The notes beneath the pieces were generated by a model. It saw only the letters and a list, made by a program, of their open reading frames with translations, was not told the DNA's origin and did not search any database. Source: Clostridiales bacterium (GTDB taxonomy: Bacteria > Bacillota > Clostridia > Oscillospirales > Oscillospiraceae). Taken from it: DNA of 6,153 nt. A program made the position numbers and the translations under genes. Below are positions 1-5,266 of the stretch, one piece after another (position 1 is the stretch's first letter; the number at the start of each line of letters is the position of its first letter). The stretch lies in the NCBI GenBank assembly GCA_021199695.1, contig JAJQHP010000143.1:1-6153 (forward strand), read 5' to 3'.

Positions 1-525
1 TGCCCGGATATCCTCGGGCCGGGAGCCGTAGACCTCCCCCATCCGGCGGACGGTGCGTGGAGCGATGGCCTGGGCCGTTCCCCGCCATCCGGCGTGGCTG
101 GCCGCCGCCACACGGCGCACCGGGTCATAAAACAGCAACGGAATACAGTCGGCGGTGAAGATGGTCAAAATCAGGCCGGGCACGTCGGTCATCAGGCCGT
201 CGGCCTCGTAGTCCCGCTCCCGGTCCAGGCCCTTGCCCCGGTCGGCCAGGGTGCAGACCCGGATCTCGCTGCCGTGTACCTGATGGGAGAGGACGAGGTT
301 GGAGATCTCCCCCGCTCCCGTGGCCCGGCAGAACCGGCGGTAATTTTCCCGGACGGCTTCTGGGTCGTCCCCCCGGGTGTGGCCCAGATTCAGGGAGGCG
401 TACACTCCACGGCTCACGCCGCCCAGCCGGGTGGAAAAGCCGTGGGCCACGTCTCCGGTCTGAGAAAGGCCATCGCTCTCCCACCAGAGGAGGCCGTTTT
501 CCCCCGTCTGCTCCCAAAAGGCCAA
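1..525 (-). CDS. pgeF: Laccase-domain peptidoglycan editing factor PgeF/YfiH (polyphenol oxidase family), 3' end cut by window edge
   Basis: This is the first 175 codons of a family whose members are usually about 250-280 residues, so roughly the last third is missing. What I see, numbering from the TTG at 525: an N-terminal LLWWESD, a GVSRGVYASLNLG stretch (about residues 56-68), SHQVHG (80-85), FTADCIPLLFYDP (123-135) and SHAGWRGT (143-150). In the family the metal-binding residues are the His of QVHG (H84), the Cys of ADC (C127) and the His of HAGWRG (H144), and all are present. Known of the family: multicopper-oxidase-like activity was first reported, later purine-nucleoside-cleaving or adenosine-deaminating activity (LACC1/FAMIN relatives), and a role in stopping misincorporation of amino acids into peptidoglycan precursors. 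The TTG start is chosen because it lies one base after the secA stop, is preceded by GGGGGA (535-540) at 9 nt, and gives the usual short N-terminus. No ATG or GTG nearby is in frame. Translation is probably coupled to secA. Confidence 0.93.
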   Translation of the reverse strand, partial: MAFWEQTGENGLLWWESDGLSQTGDVAHGFSTRLGGVSRGVYASLNLGHTRGDDPEAVRENYRRFCRATGAGEISNLVLSHQVHGSEIRVCTLADRGKGLDRERDYEADGLMTDVPGLILTIFTADCIPLLFYDPVRRVAAASHAGWRGTAQAIAPRTVRRMGEVYGSRPEDIRA

Positions 526-526
526 C

Positions 527-3286
527 TCAGTCCATCCCCCGGTTCCGGCCGCAGCACTTTTTGTACTTCTTGCCGGAGCCGCAGGGACAGGGGTCGTTAG
601 GGCCGATCTTCTTGGCCTTGCGGACGGGGATACGCCGGGGCTTCTCCTTGGGATTCTCGCCTCCGGCGGACTCGCCGGTAACCTTTGCCACCGCCTTCCG
701 CTCCACCTTGTTGGTCTGGACCCGGGCGATATAGATGCGCCGCACCGCCTCCCGCTGGATGGCGGCGTTCATCTCCTCGAACATATAGGCGGCTTCCTTC
801 TTGAATGCCTTGACCGGGTCCTCCTGGCCGTAGGCCCGGAGCCGGATGCCCTGCTTCAAATCGTCAACGGCGTCGATGTGGTCCATCCAGTACTCGTCCA
901 CCACCCGGAGGAACATGACCCGCTCCAGCTCCCGCATGAGCGGCTCGCCCAGGATGTCCTCCTTCTTCTGGTAGATGTCGTGGGCCCGCTCCTTCACCTG
1001 GTCGCAGACCTCCTGGGGCTTCATGGTCTTGAGCTCCTCATCGGTGTAGACCAGCTCGTCCGGGGTCAGGAAGACGTTGCGATAGTCCTTGGTGGCCTCG
1101 GCCAGGTCGTCGGCGGTCAGATGCTTTCGCTCTCCTGCGACGCCCAGCACGTCATGGGTGATAATCCGGTCGATCATGGCCTCGATATAGGGCTTCAGAT
1201 TTTCCCCGTCCAGCACCTTCCGGCGCTCACCGTAGATGACCTCCCGCTGGGTGTTCATCACGTCGTCATAGTCCAGCACGTTCTTCCGGATCTGGAAGTT
1301 CCGGGACTCCACCTTCTTCTGGGCGTTCTCGATGGCGTTGGACAGCACCTTGGCGTCGATGGGGGTGTCCTCGTCGATTTTCAGGGTGTCCATCATGTGG
1401 GAAATGCGGTCGGAGCCGAACAGCCGGAGAATATCGTCCTCCAGGGAGAGGAAGAAGCGGCTCTCACCGGGGTCGCCCTGACGGCCGGAACGGCCGCGGA
1501 GCTGGTTGTCGATACGCCGGGCCTCGTGGCGCTCAGTGCCCAGGATATAGAGACCGCCCGCCGCCCGGACCTGCTCGGCCTCCTGGGCGATGCTCTCCTT
1601 GTACTCCGCCATCTTCTCAGCAAAGAGGGCCCGGGCCTCCAGGATCTCCTCGTTGTCCGTGTCGGCGTAGCCGGTGGCTTCAGCGATGACCTCGTCGTCG
1701 TAGCCCTTCCGGCGCAGCTCCGCCTTGGCCAGATACTCGGCGTTGCCGCCCAGCATAATGTCGGTGCCACGTCCGGCCATGTTGGTGGCCACCGTCACCG
1801 CGCCCAGCTTGCCCGCCTGGGCGATGATCTCCGCCTCGCGCTCATGGTTCTTGGCATTGAGGACGTTGTGGGAGATGCCCTTGGCCCGGAGCATCCGGCT
1901 CAACTTCTCCGACTTCTCGATAGAGACAGTGCCCACCAGGACCGGCTGGCCCTTTTCATGGCAGGCCACGATCTGGTTCACGATGGCCCGGTATTTCCCG
2001 GCCTCGGTCTTGTAGACACAGTCCGGCTGGTCGATACGGACCACCTTGCGGTTGGTGGGGATTTCCACGATGTCCAGGCTGTAGATGGAGTTGAACTCCT
2101 CCTCCTCGGTCATGGCGGTGCCCGTCATACCGGAGAGCTTTTTGTACAGACGGAACAGGTTCTGGAAGGTGATGGTGGCCAGAGTCTTGGACTCCCGGGC
2201 GACCTCCAGGCCCTCCTTGGCCTCGATGGCCTGGTGCAGGCCCTCGTTATACCGGCGGCCGTACATCAGGCGGCCGGTGAACTCGTCCACGATGATGACC
2301 TGGTTGTCCTTGACCACATAGTCCACGTCACGGCGCATGACGCCGTGGGCCCGGATAGCCTGGTTGATGTGGTGGTTCAGGGTGGTGTTCTCCTCGTCGG
2401 CCAGGTTCTCCAGATTGAAGTAGGCCTCCGCCTTGGCGATGCCCCGGGCGGTGAGGGTACACTGCTTCCGCTTCTCCTCCACTACATAGTCGTAATTCTC
2501 GTTGATCTCGTCATCGATCTCCTTGTCGTCGCTCTCAGCGATGACATACCGTTTCAGGGTGGAGACGAACTGGTCCGCCATCTGGTAGAGCTGGGTGGAC
2601 TCGTCCCCACGGCCGGAGATGATCAGGGGGGTCCGGGCCTCGTCGATGAGGATGGAGTCCACCTCGTCCACAATGGCGAAATTCTGCCCCCGCTGGACCA
2701 GGTCCCGGTCATAGATGGCCATGTTGTCCCGGAGGTAGTCGAAGCCGATCTCGTTGTTGGTGCCGTAGGTGATGTCGGCGGCGTAGGCGTCCCGGCGCTC
2801 CTTCCGGGTCAGGCCGTGGACGATCAGGCCCACGGTGAGGCCCATAAAGCGGTAGACCTTGCCCATCCACTCGGAGTCGCGCTTGGCCAGGTAGTCGTTA
2901 ACGGTGACGATATGGACGCCCTCCCCGGAGATGGCGTTCAGATAGGCAGGGAGGGTGGCCACCAGGGTCTTGCCCTCGCCGGTCTTCATCTCGGCGATGC
3001 GGCCCTGGTGGAGGATGATGCCGCCGATGAGCTGCACCCGGTAGGGGCGCATCCCCAGCACACGGTCGGACGCCTCCCGGACGGCGGCAAACGCCTCCGG
3101 GAGCAGATCGTCCAGGCTCTCGCCGTTGGCGTAGCGCTCCTTAAATTCCGGCGTCTTGGCCTTGAGCTGCTCGTCGGTCAGCGCCTTGTATTCCTCGCTG
3201 AGGGCTTCGATTTTATCTACGATCGGGGTGATCTTCTTGACCTCCCGGGCGGAGGTGGTGCCGAAGATTGCCTGTAACAGTCCCAC
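527..3286 (-). CDS. secA: Preprotein translocase motor subunit SecA (919 aa)
   Basis: SecA is the cytoplasmic ATPase that drives unfolded preproteins through the SecYEG channel. From the GTG start the protein is 919 residues, within the usual range of about 780-930. It opens with the typical GLLQAIFG...REVKK. Walker A is MKTGEGKT (100-107) in nucleotide-binding domain 1, and the DEVD Walker B is at 207-210. The preprotein cross-linking region follows, then nucleotide-binding domain 2 with [14 protein letters not shown] and [14 protein letters not shown], then the scaffold and wing ([15 protein letters not shown]). The extreme C-terminus is the zinc-binding SEC-C motif [13 protein letters not shown] (C900, C902, C911, C912), which contacts SecB or ribosomes in other bacteria. 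The frame stays open 36 codons upstream to a TTG at 3394, but that TTG would lie at the predicted transcription start. The GTG at 3286 has AAAGGAAG (3294-3301) 7 nt upstream and matches the family N-terminus. No frameshift or missing catalytic residue is seen. Confidence 0.98.
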   Translation of the reverse strand: MGLLQAIFGTTSAREVKKITPIVDKIEALSEEYKALTDEQLKAKTPEFKERYANGESLDDLLPEAFAAVREASDRVLGMRPYRVQLIGGIILHQGRIAEMKTGEGKTLVATLPAYLNAISGEGVHIVTVNDYLAKRDSEWMGKVYRFMGLTVGLIVHGLTRKERRDAYAADITYGTNNEIGFDYLRDNMAIYDRDLVQRGQNFAIVDEVDSILIDEARTPLIISGRGDESTQLYQMADQFVSTLKRYVIAESDDKEIDDEINENYDYVVEEKRKQCTLTARGIAKAEAYFNLENLADEENTTLNHHINQAIRAHGVMRRDVDYVVKDNQVIIVDEFTGRLMYGRRYNEGLHQAIEAKEGLEVARESKTLATITFQNLFRLYKKLSGMTGTAMTEEEEFNSIYSLDIVEIPTNRKVVRIDQPDCVYKTEAGKYRAIVNQIVACHEKGQPVLVGTVSIEKSEKLSRMLRAKGISHNVLNAKNHEREAEIIAQAGKLGAVTVATNMAGRGTDIMLGGNAEYLAKAELRRKGYDDEVIAEATGYADTDNEEILEARALFAEKMAEYKESIAQEAEQVRAAGGLYILGTERHEARRIDNQLRGRSGRQGDPGESRFFLSLEDDILRLFGSDRISHMMDTLKIDEDTPIDAKVLSNAIENAQKKVESRNFQIRKNVLDYDDVMNTQREVIYGERRKVLDGENLKPYIEAMIDRIITHDVLGVAGERKHLTADDLAEATKDYRNVFLTPDELVYTDEELKTMKPQEVCDQVKERAHDIYQKKEDILGEPLMRELERVMFLRVVDEYWMDHIDAVDDLKQGIRLRAYGQEDPVKAFKKEAAYMFEEMNAAIQREAVRRIYIARVQTNKVERKAVAKVTGESAGGENPKEKPRRIPVRKAKKIGPNDPCPCGSGKKYKKCCGRNRGMD

Positions 3287-3293
3287 AATAATG

Positions 3294-3301
3294 CTTCCTT
3301 T
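3294..3301 (-). promoter_or_regulatory. Ribosome binding site that fixes the secA GTG start
   Basis: On the minus strand this reads AAAGGAAG, 7 nt before the GTG at 3286-3284. It decides against the upstream in-frame TTG, which has no such site and lies next to the predicted transcription start. Confidence 0.8.
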
Positions 3302-3314
3302 CCGTGAGGGATTG

Positions 3315-3383
3315 CTGCGGAGCGGGAAAACACCCCTCCGCAGGGTGGCCGGACCTGAGGGAGAGTCCTCTCCCCTGCTCAGG
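3315..3383 (-). other. Structured 5' leader of secA: two hairpins
   Basis: Between the predicted transcription start (about 3396) and the secA ribosome site the leader can form two hairpins. The first has an outer 6-bp stem (3354-3359 with 3378-3383), a one-sided bulge at 3374-3377 and an inner 5-bp stem (3360-3364 with 3369-3373) closed by a 4-nt loop. The second has an 8-bp stem (3315-3322 with 3336-3343) and a 13-nt loop that can pair further. Neither is followed by a U tract, so they are not ordinary terminators. They might affect mRNA stability or translation; the role is inferred and the match to any known riboswitch class is not recognised. Confidence 0.5.
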
Positions 3384-3402
3384 CCACAATTCAACAGATA
3401 GC

Positions 3403-3411
3403 ATTATAGCA
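3403..3411 (-). promoter_or_regulatory. Promoter of secA (extended -10)
   Basis: The minus strand reads TGCTATAAT here: a perfect -10 hexamer (3408-3403) with the TGn extension. No good -35 is found at 17 nt (the hexamer there is TTTCCC), as is common for extended -10 promoters. Transcription would begin near 3396, giving a leader of about 110 nt. An A-rich tract at 3446-3460 lies about -50 to -64 and may act as an UP element. Confidence 0.65.
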
Positions 3412-3445
3412 TAACATTCTCTCCCGGGAAAGTGGGAGTCAGATG

Positions 3446-3460
3446 TTTTTTTCTTTTTTT
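3446..3460 (-). promoter_or_regulatory. A-rich tract (A7-G-A7) upstream of the secA promoter, possible UP element
   Basis: The minus strand carries seven A, one G and seven A. This places an A tract about 50-64 bp upstream of the predicted secA start, where the alpha subunit C-terminal domain of RNA polymerase binds UP elements. On the plus strand it is a T tract, but the only hairpin before it (CTCCC 3421-3425 with GGGAG 3434-3438) is weak and 7 nt away. No plus-strand gene ends here, so a terminator role is unlikely. Confidence 0.4.
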
Positions 3461-3489
3461 ATCGGAGTCGCCAGAAAGGGAATCTCCCC

Positions 3490-3885
3490 TCAGCCTCTCC
3501 CCTTCCGCCTCAGCCAGAACAGCTTCCACGCCCCGTAGCCGTGCTCGGGGTCGCTGTCCAGCTCCTGGGTGCGGACATACCGCTGCCAGCGGTCGTCGAA
3601 TTTCAGGGCGGCGCCGTCCTCCTGGATATCGGTGAGCTGCTTGGGCAGGGCGTCCCGGTGCCCCTGCCAGGTGGGCTCTGCTCCCCAGAGAAGGACCCCA
3701 TCCCCGTCAAAGCCGGAGGCCCAGGACTGAAAGACCAGACCCGCCGCCTCGCCGTAGCAGTAGCGCTCAAAGAGGACTCGGCCGTCGATGTAAAAGGTCA
3801 GACAGTCCCGGACGCTGTGCTCCTTCTCCCGCTCATAGCGGCAGCCGCAGCGGCTGCCCGCAAACTCTCTGCTGTCTGTTGTCAT
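3490..3885 (-). CDS. Hypothetical protein, 131 aa, acidic and Trp-rich
   Basis: I do not recognise this protein. The start is the ATG at 3885, because an AGGAGGT sits 6 nt upstream (3892-3898). The frame extends 41 codons further, but across the predicted promoter and leader. The 131-residue product has no signal peptide or membrane segment and looks soluble. Its N-terminus holds a Cys-Gly-Cys (residues 13-15), with further cysteines at 28 and 43. Six tryptophans (55, 67, 73, 100, 120, 124) and many glycines and aspartates follow, as in a small all-beta or mixed fold. The segment LTFYIDGRVLFERYCYGE (29-46) reads like two short beta strands around a turn. The C-terminus is basic (RRKGRG). It is flanked by its own promoter (3973-3981) and leader and lies upstream of secA in the same direction. 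Coding is supported by the strong ribosome site and by codon use like that of its neighbours. Its function is unknown. Confidence 0.78.
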   Translation of the reverse strand: MTTDSREFAGSRCGCRYEREKEHSVRDCLTFYIDGRVLFERYCYGEAAGLVFQSWASGFDGDGVLLWGAEPTWQGHRDALPKQLTDIQEDGAALKFDDRWQRYVRTQELDSDPEHGYGAWKLFWLRRKGRG

Positions 3886-3891
3886 GGGGAT

Positions 3892-3898
3892 ACCTCCT
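3892..3898 (-). promoter_or_regulatory. Strong ribosome binding site of the 131-aa hypothetical gene
   Basis: The minus strand reads AGGAGGT, close to the full anti-Shine-Dalgarno complement, 6 nt before the ATG at 3885. It decides the start against the longer open frame. Confidence 0.85.
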
Positions 3899-3909
3899 GT
3901 TTCCTGTAA

Positions 3910-3928
3910 CGGTCTGCCGAAGCAGCCG
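3910..3928 (-). other. UUCG-tetraloop hairpin in the leader of the hypothetical gene
   Basis: In the minus-strand transcript CTGC and GCAG (3922-3925 with 3914-3917) close a C(UUCG)G tetraloop. The CGG/CCG flanks extend the stem across one bulged base. UUCG loops of this kind are exceptionally stable. The hairpin lies just upstream of the ribosome site. Confidence 0.55.
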
Positions 3929-3944
3929 CAATCACGAGCGCAAA

Positions 3945-3969
3945 GGGGCGGCACTGTCTGTGCCGCCCC
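3945..3969 (-). terminator. Perfect 10-bp GC-rich hairpin: likely terminator of the DUF6514-like gene, also at the 5' end of the next transcript
   Basis: GGGGCGGCAC (3945-3954) and its exact complement (3960-3969) enclose a 5-nt loop. It lies 40 nt after the stop of the gene ending at 4009. On the minus strand it is followed only by TTTGCG, so the U tract is poor and termination may be partial. The promoter at 3973-3981 would start transcripts near 3966, so most of the same stem would also sit at the very 5' end of the hypothetical gene's mRNA, where hairpins are known to slow 5'-end decay. Confidence 0.5.
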
Positions 3970-3972
3970 CTG

Positions 3973-3981
3973 ATTATACCA
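3973..3981 (-). promoter_or_regulatory. Promoter of the 131-aa hypothetical gene (extended -10)
   Basis: The minus strand reads TGGTATAAT: a perfect -10 hexamer (3978-3973) with the TGn extension. The hexamer at the -35 spacing (CACACA) is poor. The predicted start is near 3966, giving a leader of about 80 nt with two hairpins. Confidence 0.6.
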
Positions 3982-4008
3982 TATCTTTGTCCGGATGTGT
4001 GACTTCAA

Positions 4009-4275
4009 TCACAGTTCTGCCAGAAAATCCTCCACCACGTCCTCTGCTGTTACCGCAGTGACCGTTCCCGCCGCCATTCGGTCCAGCAGGAGCAGGATCT
4101 GCTCCCGGCGGGTGGTGATGTGGCGGATGATCTCCTCTCCCCCGCCGCTGTCCGTCACCGCCAGGCCGAAGCTGTCTCCCCAGCAGGTCTCCTCCGTCAG
4201 CAGCCAGTAGTCCAGCGCCAGGGTCCCGCCATCCTCCAGACGGATGCTGCGCTCCTCTCTCCACTCCCGTTTCAA
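4009..4275 (-). CDS. DUF6514-like small protein, 88 aa
   Basis: From the TTG at 4275 the product is 88 residues, about the length of the clostridial DUF6514 family as I remember it. The layout fits: a short strand with YWLLTEE (23-29), FGLAVTD (36-42) as the conserved Y/FGI-like strand, EEIIRHITTRREQILLLLDRM (47-67) as the strand-helix, then VTAVTAEDVVEDFLAEL (72-88), matching the family's final valine-rich and 'V-E-D-F' helix. No function is established for this family. The TTG is chosen because GGAGG (within 4281-4290) lies 7 nt upstream and the family start is at this point. The open frame runs 91 codons further, but through the promoter and Spo0A-like sites, and those residues look like noncoding translation. 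It is soluble and acidic, with no membrane segment. The upstream region suggests control by Spo0A. The family assignment rests on remembered pattern, so it is moderate. Confidence 0.68.
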   Translation of the reverse strand: MKREWREERSIRLEDGGTLALDYWLLTEETCWGDSFGLAVTDSGGGEEIIRHITTRREQILLLLDRMAAGTVTAVTAEDVVEDFLAEL

Positions 4276-4280
4276 TTTGG

Positions 4281-4290
4281 TCCCTCCCCT
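4281..4290 (-). promoter_or_regulatory. Ribosome binding site that supports the TTG start of the DUF6514-like gene
   Basis: The minus strand reads AGGGGAGGGA, and its GGAGG core is 7 nt before the TTG at 4275-4273. No ATG or GTG in this frame has a comparable site. Confidence 0.7.
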
Positions 4291-4326
4291 GGACGAATCT
4301 GCCTTTTTCGCCCGTTTGTGGGGACT

Positions 4327-4332
4327 ATTATA
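4327..4332 (-). promoter_or_regulatory. Promoter of the DUF6514-like gene (-10 TATAAT, weak -35)
   Basis: A perfect TATAAT lies on the minus strand. At 17 nt the -35 position reads CTGGAA, matching TTGACA at only three of six bases. A perfect -10 with a poor -35 is what activator-dependent promoters often show. Transcription would start near 4320, about 45 nt before the TTG codon. Confidence 0.6.
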
Positions 4333-4372
4333 GCGATTTCCCACCGTTTTTCCAGAAAAAAGTATCGCACGG

Positions 4373-4379
4373 TTCGACA
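4373..4379 (-). promoter_or_regulatory. Candidate Spo0A box, proximal (TGTCGAA)
   Basis: The minus strand reads exactly TGTCGAA, the consensus heptamer bound by the sporulation response regulator Spo0A. It lies about -53 to -59 from the predicted start of the DUF6514-like gene, just upstream of its weak -35, a position from which Spo0A can activate. It is one of only two exact copies I found in the window. Confidence 0.5.
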
Positions 4380-4445
4380 GCTTCCCGCCGAAGGCCTGCT
4401 TCCATGCCCCGGTTCTCTCTGTTTCCACCCATTTTGCGCCGGTTT

Positions 4446-4452
4446 TGTCGAA
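4446..4452 (+). promoter_or_regulatory. Candidate Spo0A box, distal (TGTCGAA)
   Basis: This is the second exact TGTCGAA, on the plus strand, so the two boxes form an 8-bp inverted repeat (with 4372-4379 and 4446-4453). Their centres are 73 bp apart, close to seven turns of the helix, which would put both on the same DNA face. Confidence 0.45.
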
Positions 4453-4498
4453 CGATTTTTCAGAGCAACAGAAAGACGCCGTTCTCCCTGCTACTTTT

Positions 4499-4519
4499 AA
4501 AAGCAGATGACCTGCTTTT
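4499..4519. repeat. 8-bp-stem hairpin beside the palindrome
   Basis: AAAAGCAG (4499-4506) and CTGCTTTT (4512-4519) form a stem with a 5-nt loop, followed by one more T on the plus strand. It resembles a weak bidirectional terminator, but no gene ends nearby on either strand. It may insulate the two divergent promoters or have no role. Confidence 0.35.
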
Positions 4520-4537
4520 TGATATGATATCATATCA
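4520..4537. promoter_or_regulatory. 18-bp perfect palindrome, candidate operator
   Basis: The sequence TGATATGATATCATATCA is its own reverse complement over 18 bp and is AT-rich in a GC-rich region. It ends 33 bp upstream of the -35 of the DUF1836 promoter. A perfect dyad beside a regulator's promoter is typical of an operator for a dimeric DNA-binding protein. The binder is unknown; the adjacent DUF1836 protein is one candidate. Confidence 0.45.
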
Positions 4538-4570
4538 TCCGGCCGCATTTGTCAGCCGTTACTCTGCAAC

Positions 4571-4598
4571 TTGACAAATTGTTCATCTATGCTATACT
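4571..4598 (+). promoter_or_regulatory. Strong sigma-A-type promoter of the DUF1836 gene
   Basis: It has a perfect -35 TTGACA (4571-4576), a 16-bp spacer and -10 TATACT (4593-4598) with a TG extension (TGCTATACT). This is the best promoter in the window. The start would be near 4605, leaving a leader of about 120 nt that includes a distant 7-bp inverted repeat (4620-4626 with 4664-4670). Confidence 0.8.
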
Positions 4599-4727
4599 GT
4601 TGGAAGGTAAAATCATCAGACGCCGTATTTTGGCTCAAAGCTGGTCGTATTCCCATCCCCGGAACGGCGTTTCAGGTCTGCTGTTAATTGGATGTCTGGA
4701 AGATGTTGGAAGGAGCCTGATGCCAAT

Positions 4728-5228
4728 ATGAACCAACTGGAACAGCTTGTCAGCTACCGCTGCCCACCCTTTTCGGAGTACCCAGCCATTCCCCTGTACA
4801 TGGACCAGGTCATTTCACTGCTCAACCAGGCGGTGAGTCCCTTCTATCCCGATGCGGTTGCCCCGGTGACCGCCTCCATGATCAACAACTATGTGAAGCT
4901 AAAGGTGCTCCCCGCCCCGATGCAGAAGAAGTACAGCCGGAACCAGGTGGTCACGCTGTACGTCATCTTCCTGCTCAAGCAGGTGCTGAGCATGGAGGAG
5001 ATCCGCCTGCTCCTCCGGCGGGAATTCGACCCGGAGGACATGGAGCCGTCCTATCGCTGCTTCTGCGCCCAGCTGGAGGGGGCGCTGTCCGAGCTGGCCG
5101 GAGACCCGATCGAGTCGCTCCCCGGCGCCCATCCCCTGATGGAGGCCGCCATTCGGTCCCTGGTCTACCGGCGGTATGTGGCGGTGCTCCTGCGGGAGAC
5201 AACCAATCAGACAGAGCAAGAGGAGTGA
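4728..5228 (+). CDS. DUF1836 domain protein, probable MerR-like HTH regulator (166 aa)
   Basis: The conserved DUF1836 signatures are easy to see from the ATG at 4728: PPFSEYPAIPLYMDQVISLLN (about 13-33), TASMINNYVKLKVLPAP (48-64), KKYSRNQ (67-73) and VIFLLKQVLSMEEIRLLL (79-96). The family is about 150-200 residues and common in Clostridia and Bacilli. Its N-terminal half resembles a MerR-type winged helix, in which SMINNYVK...GLI plays the DNA-recognition part. The second half is a helical region, here 101-160, probably for dimerisation or ligand sensing. I know of no proven function. The ATG at 4728 has AAGGAG (4710-4715) 12 nt upstream, which is long; an in-frame ATG at 4692 would add 12 residues but has no ribosome site. 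The gene has its own strong promoter and a palindrome upstream, which suggests autoregulation. Its stop lies within the stem of the downstream hairpin. Confidence 0.88.
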   Translation: MNQLEQLVSYRCPPFSEYPAIPLYMDQVISLLNQAVSPFYPDAVAPVTASMINNYVKLKVLPAPMQKKYSRNQVVTLYVIFLLKQVLSMEEIRLLLRREFDPEDMEPSYRCFCAQLEGALSELAGDPIESLPGAHPLMEAAIRSLVYRRYVAVLLRETTNQTEQEE

Positions 5229-5247
5229 GCTGCGGCTCACTCCTCTT
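5218..5247. terminator. Bidirectional terminator between the converging DUF1836 and VanZ-like genes
   Basis: The arms at 5218-5230 and 5235-5247 are perfect complements of 13 bp with a 4-nt TGCG loop. The DUF1836 stop codon (5226-5228) is inside the left arm. The tail on the plus strand (CACAATTTCTG) has only a short T run, and on the minus strand the stem ends with CTCTT then GCTCTG, so it is not a textbook terminator. It lies 20 bp beyond the VanZ-like stop, so it can serve both genes. Confidence 0.7.
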
Positions 5248-5266
5248 CACAATTTCTGTCGGTTGT

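Larger units (their letters stand above)
4276..4727. other. 452-bp divergent intergenic region without a convincing gene
   Basis: This separates the leftward DUF6514-like gene from the rightward DUF1836 gene. In order it holds a leftward promoter (4327-4332), two Spo0A-box heptamers (4373-4379 and 4446-4452), a small hairpin (4499-4519), an 18-bp palindrome (4520-4537), a strong rightward promoter (4571-4598) and a leader of about 120 nt. Open frames that cross it contain promoter elements, lack ribosome sites and show no family resemblance. Confidence 0.7.

Noticed and set aside
94..600. 168-aa plus-strand frame and 130-aa minus-strand frame over the left end
   Set aside because: The minus frame ending at base 1 encodes QVHG, ADC and HAGWRG motifs of the PgeF family, so the others are out-of-frame shadows.
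878..3277. 799-aa open frame on the plus strand opposite secA
   Set aside because: It is antisense to a certain secA; its Leu, Val, Gly and Asp-rich composition is what the complement of GC-rich codons yields, and it shows no domain.
3287..3394. 36-codon N-terminal extension of SecA from a TTG at 3394
   Set aside because: It would start at about +3 of the transcript without a ribosome site, and the added residues do not resemble SecA N-termini.
3421..3460. Plus-strand intrinsic terminator (weak hairpin and T tract)
   Set aside because: The stem is 5 bp, 7 nt separate it from the T run, and no plus-strand gene ends here; an UP-element role on the minus strand fits better.
4360..4470. Possible c-di-GMP riboswitch or SRP-like RNA on the minus strand
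   Set aside because: Short pieces looked similar, but the conserved core and pairing pattern of neither class could be laid out.
4120..4500. 126-aa plus-strand frame across the intergenic region
   Set aside because: It overlaps the DUF6514-like gene antisense, has low-complexity composition and no recognisable domain.
4549..4731. 60-aa plus-strand frame upstream of the DUF1836 gene
   Set aside because: It spans the -35 and -10 of the strong promoter and has no ribosome site.
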